Positions 30,572 to 43,012 of a stretch of DNA of 64,000 nucleotides are shown piece after piece. Location of the stretch: positions 2,977,001 to 3,041,000 of the forward strand of contig CAMRHE010000156.1 in NCBI GenBank assembly GCA_947044405.1, in the 5' to 3' direction. Numbering within the stretch: the stretch's first letter is position 1; every line of letters begins with the position of its first letter. The DNA is from Leptodactylus fallax. Its lineage: Eukaryota > Chordata > Amphibia > Anura > Leptodactylidae. Under the pieces are notes generated by a model. That model was not told the DNA's origin. It ran no database searches and saw only the letters and a list, made by a program, of their open reading frames with translations. Both the position numbers and the translations under genes were made by a program.

Positions 30572-31947
30572 ATTAAGTCAGGCGGGAAACATGAAAAGGG
30601 TTCAGGGCTGTATTATACAGCAGGCACCCATCAGCACTGATCAAGGCTGTTAATCACCATGAAAACGAAAAAAGATCTACTATATCCTGCCTGTGTGCAA
30701 AAGTGTGTCAAAATCAGACAATATCCTGCAATATGGAAGTATTGCAGTTTAGTGATGAGCAATTAAATGTTGTAGGGGACTAAAAAAAAAAAGCTATAGA
30801 AAGTAAAAAAAATAAAAAATATATAAAAGAAATAACAGAAATGCAAATAACCTTACTTTCCCCATAATACAAATAAAAAGATAATAAAATAAAGATATTA
30901 AGTATTGCCATTTATACGTAAAGACACAAATTGACATTTTTCCGCCACTTCTCCCTTCTCAAAAAAGTGGAGGAATAATATGGTGATATAAAGAATATAC
31001 TTTGTTTAAAAAGTTTTTCAATGTTTAAATGTATTAAAACACAACAAAAACAACATTTATTTGATATCTCCATGATTATACTAAATCACAGAATAAAGGT
31101 AACTTGTCATTTTACTGCATAGCGAATGCAGTAAAATCAAAACATGTAAGAAAATAGCGCAATTTTTTTTCTTATTCTCCCCCATTTTTTTTTTGTTAAT
31201 TCCAAGTACACTATATGGAATATTATATGGTGCCATCAGGAAATACTATTTGTCCCACTGAAACAAGTCCTCATACGGCTATTTGAATGGAAAAATATAA
31301 AATGTAATATGTTTCAGAAGCAGGGAGGAAAATATGAAAAAGAAAACTTGAAAATTCACTTAGAAAGTACCTTTAGTTTACAGCATATACAATAGATGAG
31401 ATATGAGCTACAGGGTGCGAAGTGGATAATTGCATAATGCACAAACTTTGCTCAGTGCTCTGGATTTGTGAGATTCTATATTACTGTATCTTGCAGTTCT
31501 GTGCTGGAGACAGGTACTGGACGATCGATTGATCTATCTAGCTAGCTATCTATCTGTAAGTGGAAAGGACAAAATTTGTGACTGTATTATTATGATTGTT
31601 CAGTTCATTGCTCTTCTTTCTTTCTACATCAATGGAAAAACAAAGAGAAGTGGGATAAAACCCTGCAAAAACACGTAAAGTACAGATGTACATGCCAGAA
31701 CACTGCATGCTGCACTTTTACATCACAGAGCAAAGAACAAGATAATTCTGTGAAACATGGAGACATGGAAAAAAAATCTGCATAGTTTCAAGACAATTCT
31801 TCTGAAATATGCAAGCTGTAGTTTTTCTTGATTAACATCCGTCCAAAACTGGTGAAAACAAATCTAAAAATAACCTTCTAGGATGAACTTTTCTTCACTG
31901 CTTCTAAGAGACTATCGGAGTCTACCGATGTATTATGCAGTATGAGC
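30216..31947. repeat. Intron sequence with a (TA)n microsatellite at 30536-30568
   Basis: A perfect TA dinucleotide run of about 33 bases lies at 30536-30568, and a GATC/TAGCTATC-rich patch at 31525-31555. Nothing else was recognised in this interval. Confidence 0.6.
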
Positions 31948-32819
31948 TAGGGCTGGGTGATTATGACATAAATCAAAATCATGATTAGGCTAAGGCCTCA
32001 CATAGCAGGCCACACCAAAAAAGCACTGCAGGGAAAAAATGCGGCGGCAACGCATCACGGTTTTTCCTGCAGCGTTCTTCACAAAAAGTCTGCAGAGCTT
32101 TCGTCTGCAGACTTTCTGTTTCCGTAGGTAATCGCAGTGTGTTCGCAGTGCGTATTTTTCTGCAATGTGTGGATGGGATTTGCCACGTGGGGCCCCGGCC
32201 TTAATCGGACATTTTACCTCAATTACGATTATTTAGGTCATGCCCCTCTTAAATCACGCCCATTTTACAGTATGATTAAGTGTTGGGTGAAGCCTGGGAG
32301 ATTCGTCTTGCGAGGTTCACCCGGCGGTTCCGTTTGGAGCAAACACGGCCAAACTGAAACTGATAATATACTGTGGGGTCTCTTGAGACCCCAGAGTATA
32401 ATAAGCGGAGGGCCAGGGGAGGTGTTCCGCTGCGACTCCCTGCTGTCTTCAGCAGTTCTGGATGACGTCAAGGGCCGCTGATTGGGCTTTAGTGTCACGT
32501 GGTGTTGTGACGCATAGACACAAATATTGCAACGCCACGTGACATTAAGGCCCAATCAGTGGTCCCTGAAGTGAGCCAGAGTTGCAAAAGACAGCAAGGA
32601 GTTGTACAAAAGAGGTGAGTAACATTGTTTTTTTATGTTTGATCACCTCCACTCTCTGAAGTATAATAGTATAATAATAGTAGTTTTGGTTTGGCTGTTT
32701 TTAGTCTGTACAAAACTTCAAATATGACAGACCCGAAATAACTGACATTAACAAAATCACGTCAGTTATCCTGGTTGATGTTCGGTTTCAGTTATTTTTC
32801 AATTAATCGCCCAGCCCTA
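31948..32819. mobile_element. hAT-like non-autonomous element, with a nested MITE
   Basis: The ends are TAGGGCTGGGTGATTA on the left and the complement TAGGGCTGGGCGATTA on the right. The flanks GTATGAGC and CTATGAGC fit an 8-bp target duplication with one mismatch, typical of hAT transposons. The interior has an inverted segment around GACCCCAGAGTATAATA and no transposase. A 'GGCCCCACGT' MITE sits at 31987-32207. Confidence 0.8.
31987..32207. mobile_element. Palindromic MITE nested in a hAT-like element
   Basis: It starts TAGGCTAAGGCCTCACATAG and ends CCACGTGGGGCCCCGGCCTT. The interior pairs GCACTGCAGGGAAAAAATGC with its complement region. It belongs to the same family as the other copies. 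Confidence 0.8.
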
Positions 32820-32839
32820 CTATGAGCTGCAGAATAATA

Positions 32840-34488
32840 CAGTCATATGAAAAAGTTTGGGCACCCCTATTAATCTTAATCATTTTTAGTTCTAAATATT
32901 TGGGTGTTTGCAACAGCCATTTCAATTTGATATATCTAATAACTGATGGACACAGTAATATTTCAGGATTGAAATGAGGTTTATTGTACTAACAGAAAAT
33001 GTGCAATATGCATTAAACCAAAATTTGACCGGTGCAAAAATTTGGGTACCCTTATCATTTTATTGATTTGAGTACTCCTAACTACTTTTTACTGACTTAC
33101 TGAAGCACAAAATTGGTTTTGTAACCTCACTGAGCTTTGAACTTCATAGCCAGGTGTATCCAATCATGAGAAAAGGTATTTAAGGTGGCCAATTGCAAGT
33201 TGTTCTCCTATTTGAATCTCCTCTGAAGAGTGGCATCATGGGCTCCTCAAAACAACTCTCAAATGATCTGAAAACAAAGATTGTTCAACATAGTTGTTCA
33301 GGGTAAGGATACAAAAAGTTGTCTCAGAGATTTAACCTGTCAGTTTCCACTGTGAGGAACATAGTAAGGAAATGGAAGACCACAGGGACAGTTCTTGTTA
33401 AGCCCAGAAGTGGCAGGCCAAGAAAAATATCAGAAAGGCAGAGAAGAAGAATGGTAAGAACAGTCAAGGACAATCCACAGACCACCTCCAAAGAGCTGCA
33501 GCATCATCTTGCTGCAGATGGTGTCACTGTGCATCGGTCAACACTACAGCACACTTTGCACAAGGAGAAGCTGTATGGGAGAGTGATGTGAAAGAAGCCG
33601 TTTCTGAAAGCACGCCACAAACAGAGTCGCCTGAGGTATGCAAAAGCACATTTGGACAAGCCAGCTTCATTTTGGAAGAAGGTCCTGTGGACTGATGAAA
33701 CAAAGATTGAGTTGTTTGGTCATACAAAAAGGCGTTATGCATGGCGTCCAAAAAACACAGCATTCCAAGAAAAACACTTGCTACCCACTGTAAAATTTGG
33801 TGGAGGTTCCATCATGCTTTGGGGCTGTGTGGCCAATGCCGGCACCGGGAATCTTGTTAAAGTTGAGGGTCGCATGGATTCAACTCAGTATCAGCAGATT
33901 CTTGAGAATAATGTACAAGAATCAGTGACGAATTTGAAGTTACGCCGGGGATGGATATTTCAGCAAGACAATGATCCAAAACACAGCTCCAAATCTACTC
34001 AGGCATTCATGCAGAGGAACAATTACAATGTTCTGGAATGGCCATCCCAGTCCCCAGACCTGAATATCATTGAACATCTGTGGGATAATTTGAAGCGGGC
34101 TGTCCATGCTCGGCGACCATCAAACTTAACTGAACTGGAATTGTTTTGTAAAGAGGAATGGTCAAAAATACCTTCATCCAGGATCCAGGAACTGATTAAA
34201 AGCTACAGGAAGCGACTAGAGGCTGTTATTTTTGCAAAAGGAGGATCTACTAAATATTAATGTCACTTTTCTGTTGAGGTGCCCATACTTTTGCACCGGT
34301 CAAATTTTGGTTTAATGCATATTGCACATTTTCTGTTAGTACAATAAACCTCATTTCAATCCTGAAATATTACTGTGTCCATCAGTTATTAGATATATCA
34401 AATTGAAATGGCTGTTGCAAACACCCAAATATTTAGAACTAAAAATGATTAAGATTAATAGGGGTGCCCAAACTTTTTCATATGACTG
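32840..34488 (+). mobile_element. Nearly full-length Tc1/mariner element, 1649 bp
   Basis: Terminal inverted repeats of about 210-230 bp start CAGTCATATGAAAAAGTTTG on both sides and are flanked by TA (32838-32839 and 34489-34490). Each TIR contains an inner repeat around GACCGGTGCAAAA, the IR/DR arrangement of Sleeping Beauty-like elements. The single transposase gene spans 33238-34260. The insertion lies 20 bases to the right of the hAT-like element. Confidence 0.95.
33238..34260 (+). pseudogene. Tc1-type transposase, full length, two in-frame stops
   Basis: One reading frame of 341 codons runs from ATG (MGSSKQLSNDLKTKIVQHSC) to ALFAKGGSTKY-like ending VIFAKGGSTKY. It is broken only by TAA at about 33304 and TGA at about 33589. 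There are no frameshifts. The helix-turn-helix is visible (LSQRFNLSVSTVRNIVRKWK), with the linker PRSGRPRKISERQRRR. The DDE residues are in [25 protein letters not shown] and SPDLNIIEHLWDNL, with 34-residue D-E spacing as in Tc1. The second stop follows GRVM and fits a CpG-type CGA-to-TGA change. The copy is young but inactive as written. Confidence 0.95.
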
Positions 34489-34680
34489 TATGTAGTAAGG
34501 GACTGTCTCTGAGAAAAACCACAGCTGCTACAGTGACATATTCAGAACTTTCTTCAATGACATCTAGTAGTCCATGGAAATTAAGAAAACATACTCATTC
34601 ACCTTATAGCTTCACCCTATATGACATTGTAGAGGATTTTCTAGATTTATGGTATAAGCAAACTCTGAAATAGTGTTGAA

Positions 34681-34956
34681 AGGTGGACATACACATTCAC
34701 ACGACAGTAAATAATAGCTGTGTGATGTCCGTTTTTTTAATGGACATCACACGGCTGCATTAAGTTCAATATCAGTGAATGGGGGCTATTTACATGAGTG
34801 TTATATGTCCTATTTCTGTCCATTTTCACAGATCCCTCCATACACTGAAAAGTATGGAGGATCTGTGAAAACGGGTGCCCCTCGGGTGCAAGATGGTCAT
34901 GAAAAATGGACATTTTTCACAGCCATTTTGCACCTCAGTCGTCTGAATGTAGCCTA
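34681..34956. mobile_element. MITE-like element with internal hairpins
   Basis: The ends GACATACACATTCACACGAC and the complement GGCTACATTCAGACGACTGA are similar inverted arms. Inside, ACAGATCCCTCCATACACTG pairs with GTATGGAGGATCTGT. There is no coding capacity. Confidence 0.55.
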
Positions 34957-35014
34957 ATAAATGCAATAAATGTAGGTTTTTGTCTTTTCAGACCCGGGAG
35001 TATAATAATTGTTC

Positions 35015-35446
35015 ATGGGTGGTCCACTATGGGGCATAATACTGTGTGTAGGGGCCACTATGGGGCATAATACTGTGTGCAGGGGTCACTGTGGGGCATA
35101 ATACTGTGTGCAGGGGCCACTATGGGGCATAATAGTGTGTGTGCAGGGGCCACTATGGGCCATAATAGTGTGTTTGCTGGGGCCACCACTATGGTGCTTA
35201 ATAGTGTGTGTGCAGGGGCCGCTGTGTGACATTATACTGTGTGGAGGGGCTGCTATGGTACATTACACCATGTGGAGGGGCTGCTATGGGACATTATACT
35301 GTCTGGAGGCCACTTTGGGACATTATAATGTGTGTAAATGGGGCGTTATACTGTGTGGGGGCCAGGAAAGGGGGCGCTATGCTGTGGGGGAGGGCCCAAG
35401 TCAAAAGTTTGCTGGGAGGGCCCAGTCTTTGCTAGTTACACCACAG
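35015..35446. repeat. ~31-bp minisatellite array 1, ending at a hAT-like TIR
   Basis: About a dozen degenerate units of GGGGCATAATACTGTGTGCA followed by GGGGCCACTAT run from about 35015 to 35395. The array is followed by CTAGTTACACCACAG. The complement of that string resembles the hAT terminus CAGTGGCGTAACTAG, so the array is probably the right part of an element truncated on the left. Open frames here are repeat by-products. Confidence 0.75.
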
Positions 35447-36689
35447 CTCCAGTATATATATATTTTTAATGCATTGAATTCTATAGTCTAGATTGCTGCA
35501 TTCCTTGCTGAGCTTTCTTTCTGTCTTGGACAGACCAGGTTATGAATGTTGAGGTTTCACTACATTTCTGGAAGTGATTAGTAGTGTTTACAAAAGGCAG
35601 AGGTTGCCCTAGCTGTCTTCAGATTGTGTCTTTGTGCTGAGCTTTCTGTTTATTTATCTTCTAAAAGTTGGGGTTCATCATTAGAAACCTTGCTTTATAC
35701 ACTGGAATAACATGCTTACTGTGAGCAGAATTTCTCTGACACAGATGTTCCACAGTGACTGAAGTCAGCTATTTTTAGAGTAAAGGAAAACATGCTGGTC
35801 AATGGCACTATTCAGGTGGAATGACCCTACCTGCAAACTATTTTAAGATGCAGTCCGCAAACTATTCTGGGGTGAAAGCCCATCAGCACTGTGGTTTTGG
35901 ATGGTATTTCTAATACGTAGTAGTTCTCATACACAGAAAGTGTAGGAAACATATTCAACTTGAAGTTTATAAAAGTAAAACATGTTGGCATTGCCAAAAA
36001 TGCAAGTAACAGAAAATCCAGCACTGGAGGGATCAATGAAACTTCCTTTAATTATCGAAACATTAAAAAGTCAATATGCAGCTGGCCTACATGTTTCGTA
36101 ACCCATAAAAAGATGTGAATAGTCATATGACCACAGATCACATGCAAAATGACATGACTGCAGGACACATGAATTCAACTAAATTCATATACAATGATCA
36201 ATTGGAAAAGCAAATGATGGAGTACAGTATACAGTATACAAAATTAATACAATTAGAAAGTATTACATCTAAGAATACACTCAAGTTTTCATTCCAAGGC
36301 ATTGAGAGTGTCTGGAGACCTTCTTGTGGTGGTGACAATAAGAGTAAACTTCTCAATAGATGGATGTTTATTTTATAAAATAGGCAATGGGTTAAATTTA
36401 TACCAGGATTTGATATACCACTATTAATCTTCATGCTCTTTTTGGTAGTTAACCAATCTCTGCGTACAGTATATTAAAAGGTTATGGACTGAGGTAGCAT
36501 AATTATTATGGAGAAATGTACTGAGCATGGAGTAGCGTTTTTCACATAGCCGTGAGTAATAACATTATGAGGTTTGGGATGTTTGTACATACCATGTTCA
36601 GTCTTCTATACGTTATAAAAACAGATATATAGATAATTTAGTTTGAATGAGGCCTGCAGGCATGTGATTTTGCATGTGATCTTTGTTAT
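35447..36689. other. Intron sequence, nothing recognised
   Basis: No repeat family, exon or RNA gene was identified. Confidence 0.5.
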
Positions 36690-36835
36690 TAAGGCCGGGG
36701 CTCCATGTGGCATAAGCGCCCAATTTGGCCAGTGTGGAAACGCCATTGCAAAATCCGCTGCATTTTACAGTCCCATCCACACATTGTGGAAAAATACGCA
36801 CAGTAGATACGCTGCAATTTCCAAAACCGTCGTGG
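36690..36835. mobile_element. Truncated palindromic MITE, 'GGCCCCACGT' family
   Basis: Only the left half remains: TTAAGGCCGGGGCTCCATGT, then TTTTACAGTCCCATCCACAC and GATACGCTGCAATTTCCAAA. The right arm is absent. Confidence 0.65.
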
Positions 36836-38159
36836 TGATGAGCTGTTTCTTTCTCCAAAGAAGACTAAACTTTATATGGAACTACAAACAAAGTTAAAAA
36901 GCCATTTTAAAGGTATTTGCCTATGGATGTTTCAGATACTGGTTCACCTTCTCAGAATTAGTTTAAATAGGCCATCCACATAATACAAGCACAATAGCTA
37001 TAGCAGTCTGCAAGTGCTAAAATATATGGAAACACAGAATTATTGTTTCTGAATTGAATATACATAAGACATACGTTATCCCCTTGATTCCATCACAAAC
37101 ATGCAGACCTAGACTGTCTGATAGTACACGTTTATTTCAATAGCATGAGGGGTTAAAACCATAACAAGGCACCTCTGGAAGCAGATTATCTTCTTTGGGA
37201 ACAAAAGAATGGGCATGCTAAAGTCAACAAGCCTAATCCTTCTTTCTGCCATTATGAATTGGTCGGGATGGTCAAATAGACATTACTTTGACCAGATTTT
37301 CCCACTGAAATTGACAGATTCATCCATTTGTTATATACCCAAGAGACCAGAAAATTATAATCATGACAAAGCACAAATTGCTAAATATTATAAATAATGT
37401 TAGACCCCTACTGAACACTACAAAGCTGGCCACTGCCTTCTTTCCTTGACATCATATACACTGAGAAAGAACAAATAACTTTATATATATATAGTAAGTT
37501 GACTAAAACCTAAGTTGAACTGGTTTGTGACTATTCTTTTAGTAGAACCAGTGCCATTCTTGTCCATGGGCTGTGTCTGCCCTATTCACTTAAATGGGGT
37601 TTCTAATTGTAAAATAATTTTCTAAAACCATTGTCACCATGTTTGTAATACTATTAGAAGTACATAGAGGCAGCTCTTCTTTTACCCTAATTAGCATTCT
37701 GCCTGCATGGCCATGTAAAGAGCTCCTTCCAGTTCCAAAATACTTTGGTTGTTTCAATATGATGGTCAAACTACATTTCCCAAGATGCAATGTTTTAAAA
37801 CATGTCATCTCTGTCTACTCTGCCCTGTAGTACTCTCTCCTTCTAATCCTGGCATTTCTCACTTCATCATGGAGAGACAAGTCAACCCCCAAACAGGACA
37901 TCATGGATCACTTCAGTACACTGTCCGATTAGCTTCTAGAGATACAGGACTGTACGGAAAGTCATAATTTCCCTGAAAAATACACTGGCTCCTGTTTCAC
38001 ATCACCAAATCCCTTGAAACTGGCACTATTTTCAAAGCAATTGCTATAAAATGAATGAGATGTTTGGAAGGGTGGACAACAAATAAATGAATCAGGCAAA
38101 CCCTTTAATTGCGAATGCGCTGCAATAGTGAACACAACTTAAAAACAGTAAAGCTAAAA
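36836..38159. other. Intron sequence, nothing recognised
   Basis: A short TA run lies at 37480-37491. No other feature was recognised. Confidence 0.5.
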
Positions 38160-38462
38160 CCTAACATTGCACAAACACAATGTCTTTGCCTCTGCAGAAA
38201 TAAACACTGCGTTTTACAGTACCTGCAAAGTGAATGAGACTCTGACTAATCCTATCCACACATCACAGCATGTCCATTATACCACTGGAAACGCGGGCGT
38301 TTTCCGTATAGGTTTAATAAGGGAAGAAAATCCGCTGAGAAAAACTCAGCAAACACGCAATAAAAAACACTGCAGAAAAAAACAACTATGCGTTTCCATT
38401 GCATTTTTTTTCTGCAGCGTTTTTTTTCTGCATTTTGCTACATGGGGCCTTGGCCTAAGACG
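38160..38462. mobile_element. Palindromic MITE, 'GGCCCCACGT' family, subfamily I
   Basis: The interior motifs TTTTACAGTACCTGCAAAGT, CCTATCCACACATCACAGCA and CAGCATGTCCATTATACC are family-specific. The right end CTACATGGGGCCTTGGCCTA is intact; the left terminus is degraded. Confidence 0.72.
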
Positions 38463-39157
38463 TTTTCTGCAAAAAAGCAGTCTTGTACAAGTAGTAAGTC
38501 AGGGTGGCTGGTAGGAGCTGAGATAGACAACCACATATTCATCCTCCTATATTACCCTAAATAAAGTCTCATATGCAGTTACATTTGTTCCCTCCTCAGT
38601 CTCTAAAAAATGTAAAATACCATGAGTGCCAAAATCAATACAGACAAAAAAGTGTTTAACTTTTGCCAGATGTGTAAATAGTATATCATTATATACCAGA
38701 TGGTGCCCAAGTTATTACATCAAATCCCATAGAGTTAGTGTAGTGATTGATGCAAGCCAAAGCAGTGAATAAATGTGCTCAAAATCAAAAATAAAAAACT
38801 CGGCTCACATTATTCAATGAGCACGCTGTATTCAGTGATGCTAGTGAGAACAGGCCGGCAAAGTAACATATACATGAATGGTTGTTTAGTGGTAAAACGC
38901 AAAGTTTGCTTTTATTTTATTTAACTTTATAGAATTGGACTACTTAACTAGACATGCCTTGTGTACCATGCAGATAAACAGATCTAAAATCTACTTTCTG
39001 AGATTTAAACAAAATATTCACAAGGCTTATGTCATGACGTTCAGCAAGACTAAATAATTTCCCAGGCTGCAGCTGCAGAATTTTGATTTCAAAGGTAATC
39101 CAAATATGAGAAGAAGCTAGCTACTTCCTCCCTAACAGATGCCACCACTGAACTAAG
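38463..39157. other. Intron sequence, nothing recognised
   Basis: No feature could be supported in this stretch. Confidence 0.5.
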
Positions 39158-39403
39158 CTAGGTTCACATCTGCGCTCAGTGAGTGCTTGGGGATTCCTTT
39201 CCCCATTCCGCTTGAAAAATGTAGAGAGTAAAGTCCTGCAAGCAAGACCTTTCTCTCCGCATTTTTCGGCCGGAAACTGGACGGACCCAATTATAGCCTA
39301 TGGAGTCCACAGGTAACCACTTTGTAAGTGGATTTGGTTTCCATTTTTCTGGTCCCCAAGCGGACCCAAAGAACGGAAACCCCCAGCGCAAGTGTAAACC
39401 TAG
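39158..39403. mobile_element. Palindromic MITE, ~246 bp
   Basis: The left end CTAGGTTCACATCTGCGCTC mirrors the complement of the right end, CTAGGTTTACACTTGCGCTG. Inner arms pair GGGGATTCCTTTCCCCATTC with sequence before 39390. A relic of the same family lies at 11160-11345. Confidence 0.78.
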
Positions 39404-41099
39404 TGTAACTGGTATTTCAGTTTATTTAAAAGAAAAAAAATCAACAATGCAAAAAACAATACCTTGTAACATTACAGGCTATAAATTAGGTCTATTTGAC
39501 AGGTCTTTCTTATACTTAAAGACTTTTTTACAGATGCCAAAGCACCGATTTGCAAGTGGCATCCCAATGTTATTAATGTAAACTGCCACTGATAATGTAC
39601 ATGTGATCATGCAGTTATACAATGCATGTATTCATACTATCCACCAGTCTTTAAAGGGGTATTGTTACTAAAGACATTTATCCGCTATCCACAGTTTCAG
39701 TTCCAGAAACTGTAAGTAAGTAAGATGGCAAAAACTGGAGTGTGAACTTTTTAGCCAGCATTTACAGTATTATCAATATTATTTACTGGTGGTACCCACT
39801 GTAGGCCTCTCAATTCGTAGATCCCACTGATGACCATTTCTAAGACACATCAAAATGTCTCCATAAATGGCGGTACACTTTAAGGTTGAAATTTTTAATA
39901 CCAATGAAATAATAAAACATTTTAATATTCCATCAAGTTTTCTGGACTTTATTAGCTTATTTTCTATTTGGTTCACATGAAAGAACTAGTACTAATAAAG
40001 AAAAGGGTCTTTTTTACTATTTTTTAATATTAACAAGCTTGCATTTTACTTGTTGTGTGGACATATGTTATTAATGCTAGACTCAAAGGAAAATCAGACC
40101 CATGTGAGCACAAATTAGACTTGTGAGCTTAAAGTGCTGGAGGCAGCATTAACTCGCATGGCTGGCACACATGCCAAAGGATCACCCTAGGACTCACTGA
40201 CCTTGCAAAAACAGTCAGGTCATATATTAAATTAAATGGTTTTATCCATGTTGATTGTTTGAACATATTTATTTAAACATACTGTAGTCTACAATTACCC
40301 ATTATAAAGCATGTATAAACTAGGTATAGGCTCACAATGCCCTTTGTGTATCACTATTATGTGAGTGATTATGCAGAAGGGAGCTGATAATGTGAAACAA
40401 CCTACTTAGCCAGTATGTTCATTCAATAAGACATCTTTAAAAATTTTAACTACAAAATGAATGGGATCTACTAAAAACAGGAAAAAAAAATGTAATCTTT
40501 CTATAATTCTGTGCCAGAACACAAGCTGCTGTTTAGGAACTGATTGACTAAGCTCTCTAATAATCATTACATAATTTGCAACTATCCAGGAGGAAGTCAG
40601 CAAATTCAGAGGCACCTACTGAGGCTCCAGAGAGTATACAGTTGCTAAAGATGTCTCCATATTTCTGCCCAAAGTAACAACAGAATCAGATTCACCCAAC
40701 TAGGTGCCAGAGGTGGGTGTCTATTGGGCCTAAGGTACCCCAGACTAGAACCAATTATAGGGCTTTAGAGCTTCTGCTGATTTTGTAAACCTCCAAATAA
40801 TTCACATAATTCTTCACTTTCTGAGGATTTCTCGTGTTACTCCTTGCTACATTGCAAGTACACAAAAAACATACACAGTATCAAAGTGGATACACAAGTT
40901 CAAGAACGCAAAACAGTTTACTTAAAATTAGATTAAAAAATGGGGGAAAAACAAAGTAAATCTCCTACTCCAGTTGCGTAACAAGGAGCAAGTGACGCTG
41001 CTGAGATCAAAATCTCGCATCATCTTCCCTTTCTTCTTGAAGGAGCACAAGCGCATGAGTGAGAATCTGATCTTAGCCACGTCACTTGCTGCTCATTAC
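39404..41099. other. Intron sequence with possible TTAA-type MITE end near 39652
   Basis: TTTAAAGGGGTATTGTTACT at 39652 resembles a T2-type end, with a possible partner at about 39874, but the arms are not convincingly paired. The rest is unremarkable. Confidence 0.35.
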
Positions 41100-41386
41100 A
41101 CAGTGAACAGGATCAGTAGGAGGGATCTTTTTCAAAGAAGGGGGAGTAGAAGAAAGGAGCCGGAGGTGTTCTTCAGGTGATAAAAATGCTGTGCTCGGAG
41201 CACAGGGGTAACGCCCCCTGTGCTCCCTGAGCTCGATTTGCATATCAAGAATTGCTAATTTATTCAAAAACGGCTGCAAAGAAATAAAGAAAAAAGGTAT
41301 GCCTAGAATAGCCTTTCTAAAGGCTATTGGAACATGTGCTTATTTAAAAATGCATTTCTGCAATGATAGAATCCCTTTAAGAAGGA
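41100..41386 (-). repeat. T2-like repeat copy, inverted relative to 61015-61270
   Basis: The complement starts TTAAAGGGATTCTATCATTG at 41386 and continues through CCTTTAGAAAGGCTATTCTA. It then contains a short hairpin, GGAGCACAGGGGGCG...CCCTGTGCTCC. The 61015-61270 region carries the same order of motifs on the plus strand. Confidence 0.65.
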
Positions 41387-42124
41387 AGCGTATTGTGCTC
41401 TTTATGCACACAGCATACAATTGCTGGGGAATACAATATACACCACTAAACGTCATCAGGTCTTACCAATCACCTGTTCAGTAAACCAGAAAACTGTCAT
41501 GACACCTCTTTATAGCAGAAACAAAAATGTTATTTGTGCCACAAAAGTGTTGGGGTTCCCCAGTATCGTATAGCCATTAAACCGGCTTCTCCTACTGATA
41601 CACAAAACAGCATCATATGCTACTGCACACTTACAGGTCTGAAACAGAAATCAGAACTGTTAAATATTTCAGTGTATATAATATGCTTGAAGGATTCAGG
41701 AGAAAACTTCAGTATGTGTCTAATAAGTATACAGGACAAAGGTAAAAGGGAAACAAGCAGTGAAATGCAGCAATCCCAGTAGACTAAGTCACATCCTGTG
41801 GAACAGGAAGACTTGGATTAAGAACCCAGGAATTTTGTAAAAATCAATTACAACTATTCTACAACCTTTACTTTGACTTACGCCTGAGAAATATTTAATA
41901 AAATGTCTCACAGCTTGTTATGCTGGAAAGTCTCTTAGTCAAAGACCGTTCTAAAGATGTCCATAGACAAGATGAATATTGGCTGTCCCTGACAATTTTG
42001 GTGGGACTGGTTGACCTTCTTTATACTGGTGCCCTGACTCTCCTCTAGTGGCATATGTCAGAAGAAAGAGATTGGGCAGTTGGATTTCAACATGCTCAAT
42101 TTGTTTGTTCTCAAGGGAGATAAA
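41387..42124. other. Intron sequence, nothing recognised
   Basis: No feature was supported between the T2-like repeat and the hAT element. Confidence 0.5.
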
Positions 42125-42132
42125 GTGCTACT

Positions 42133-43004
42133 TAGTGGCGTAGCTAGGAATGGCTGGGCCACAAGGCGAACATTTGACATGGGCCCTCCCCCGAACCGCC
42201 ACCCCCAACCCCCCCAGACCGCCCCCTCAAACCCCCTCGCACAAACCGCATCCCTGCGCAAACTATTATGCGCCATAGTGGCCCCTACACACGCTATTAT
42301 GCCCCATAGTGGCCCCTACACACAGTACTATGTCCCACAGTGGCCCCTGCATAAAGTATTATGCCCCATAGTGGCCCCTGAACACAGTATTATGCTCCAT
42401 AGTGGCCTCTGCACACAGTATTATGCCCCATAGTGGCCCCTGCACACAGTATTATCCACCATAGTGGCCCCTGCACACAGTATTATGTCCCATAGTGGCC
42501 GCTGCCCACAATATCATGCCCCATAGTGGCCCCTGCACACAGTATTATGCCCCATTGTGGACCACCCATGAACAATTATTATACTTTGGGGTCTGAAAAG
42601 ACAAAAACTGTTACCTACCTCTCCCTGGCTCTGCGCACTTCCCGCTACTTCAGCCATCTTCAATGTTGGACCAGATCTCACCTGAGCTGGGCCGACGTCA
42701 CGACACATAATGACGCAGGCCCGGCCCTCGTGACATCACCAAACAGGCCCGAAACCTGCAGAGCGTAGAAGAGGTAAGTAGCAGTGTTTTTTATGTTCCC
42801 TCACCTCTGAAAAGACCCTTGAGAATAATGATGGCAGTGTTTGTGGGGTTCGCGGCCCGCGACCTCACTTACCATTCCACGCTCCTGCTCACAGTCACCT
42901 CCGCCTTGGCAGAATGGGAAGCGCAGGTGGCCATGGGAGGGCCCCCGAATGTCCCAGGCCCTGTGGAAGCCGCTACCGCTGCTACCCCCGTAGTTATGCA
43001 CCTG
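42133..43004. mobile_element. hAT-like non-autonomous element carrying minisatellite array 2
   Basis: A perfect 8-bp target duplication, GTGCTACT, flanks it (42125-42132 and 43005-43012). The ends read TAGTGGCGTAGCTA on the left and the complement CAGGTGCATAACTA on the right, both near the common hAT terminus CAGTGGCGTAACTA. The interior has a minisatellite (42265-42560), a GC-rich segment and no transposase. Confidence 0.88.
42265..42560. repeat. ~31-bp minisatellite array 2 (inverse orientation)
   Basis: About nine units of TATTATGCCCCATAGTGGCC followed by CCTGCACACAG. This is the reverse complement of the unit at 35015-35395, and the array is internal to a hAT-like element. Confidence 0.88.
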
Positions 43005-43012
43005 GTGCTACT

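Noticed and set aside
35108..35491. A 127-codon repetitive frame and its shifted copies
   Set aside because: It is the translation of a 31-bp minisatellite. The unit is not a multiple of three and the frames differ from array to array.
42080..42433. A 117-codon frame with repeated HSIMPHSGPY-like units
   Set aside because: It is again a translation of the minisatellite carried by a hAT-like element.
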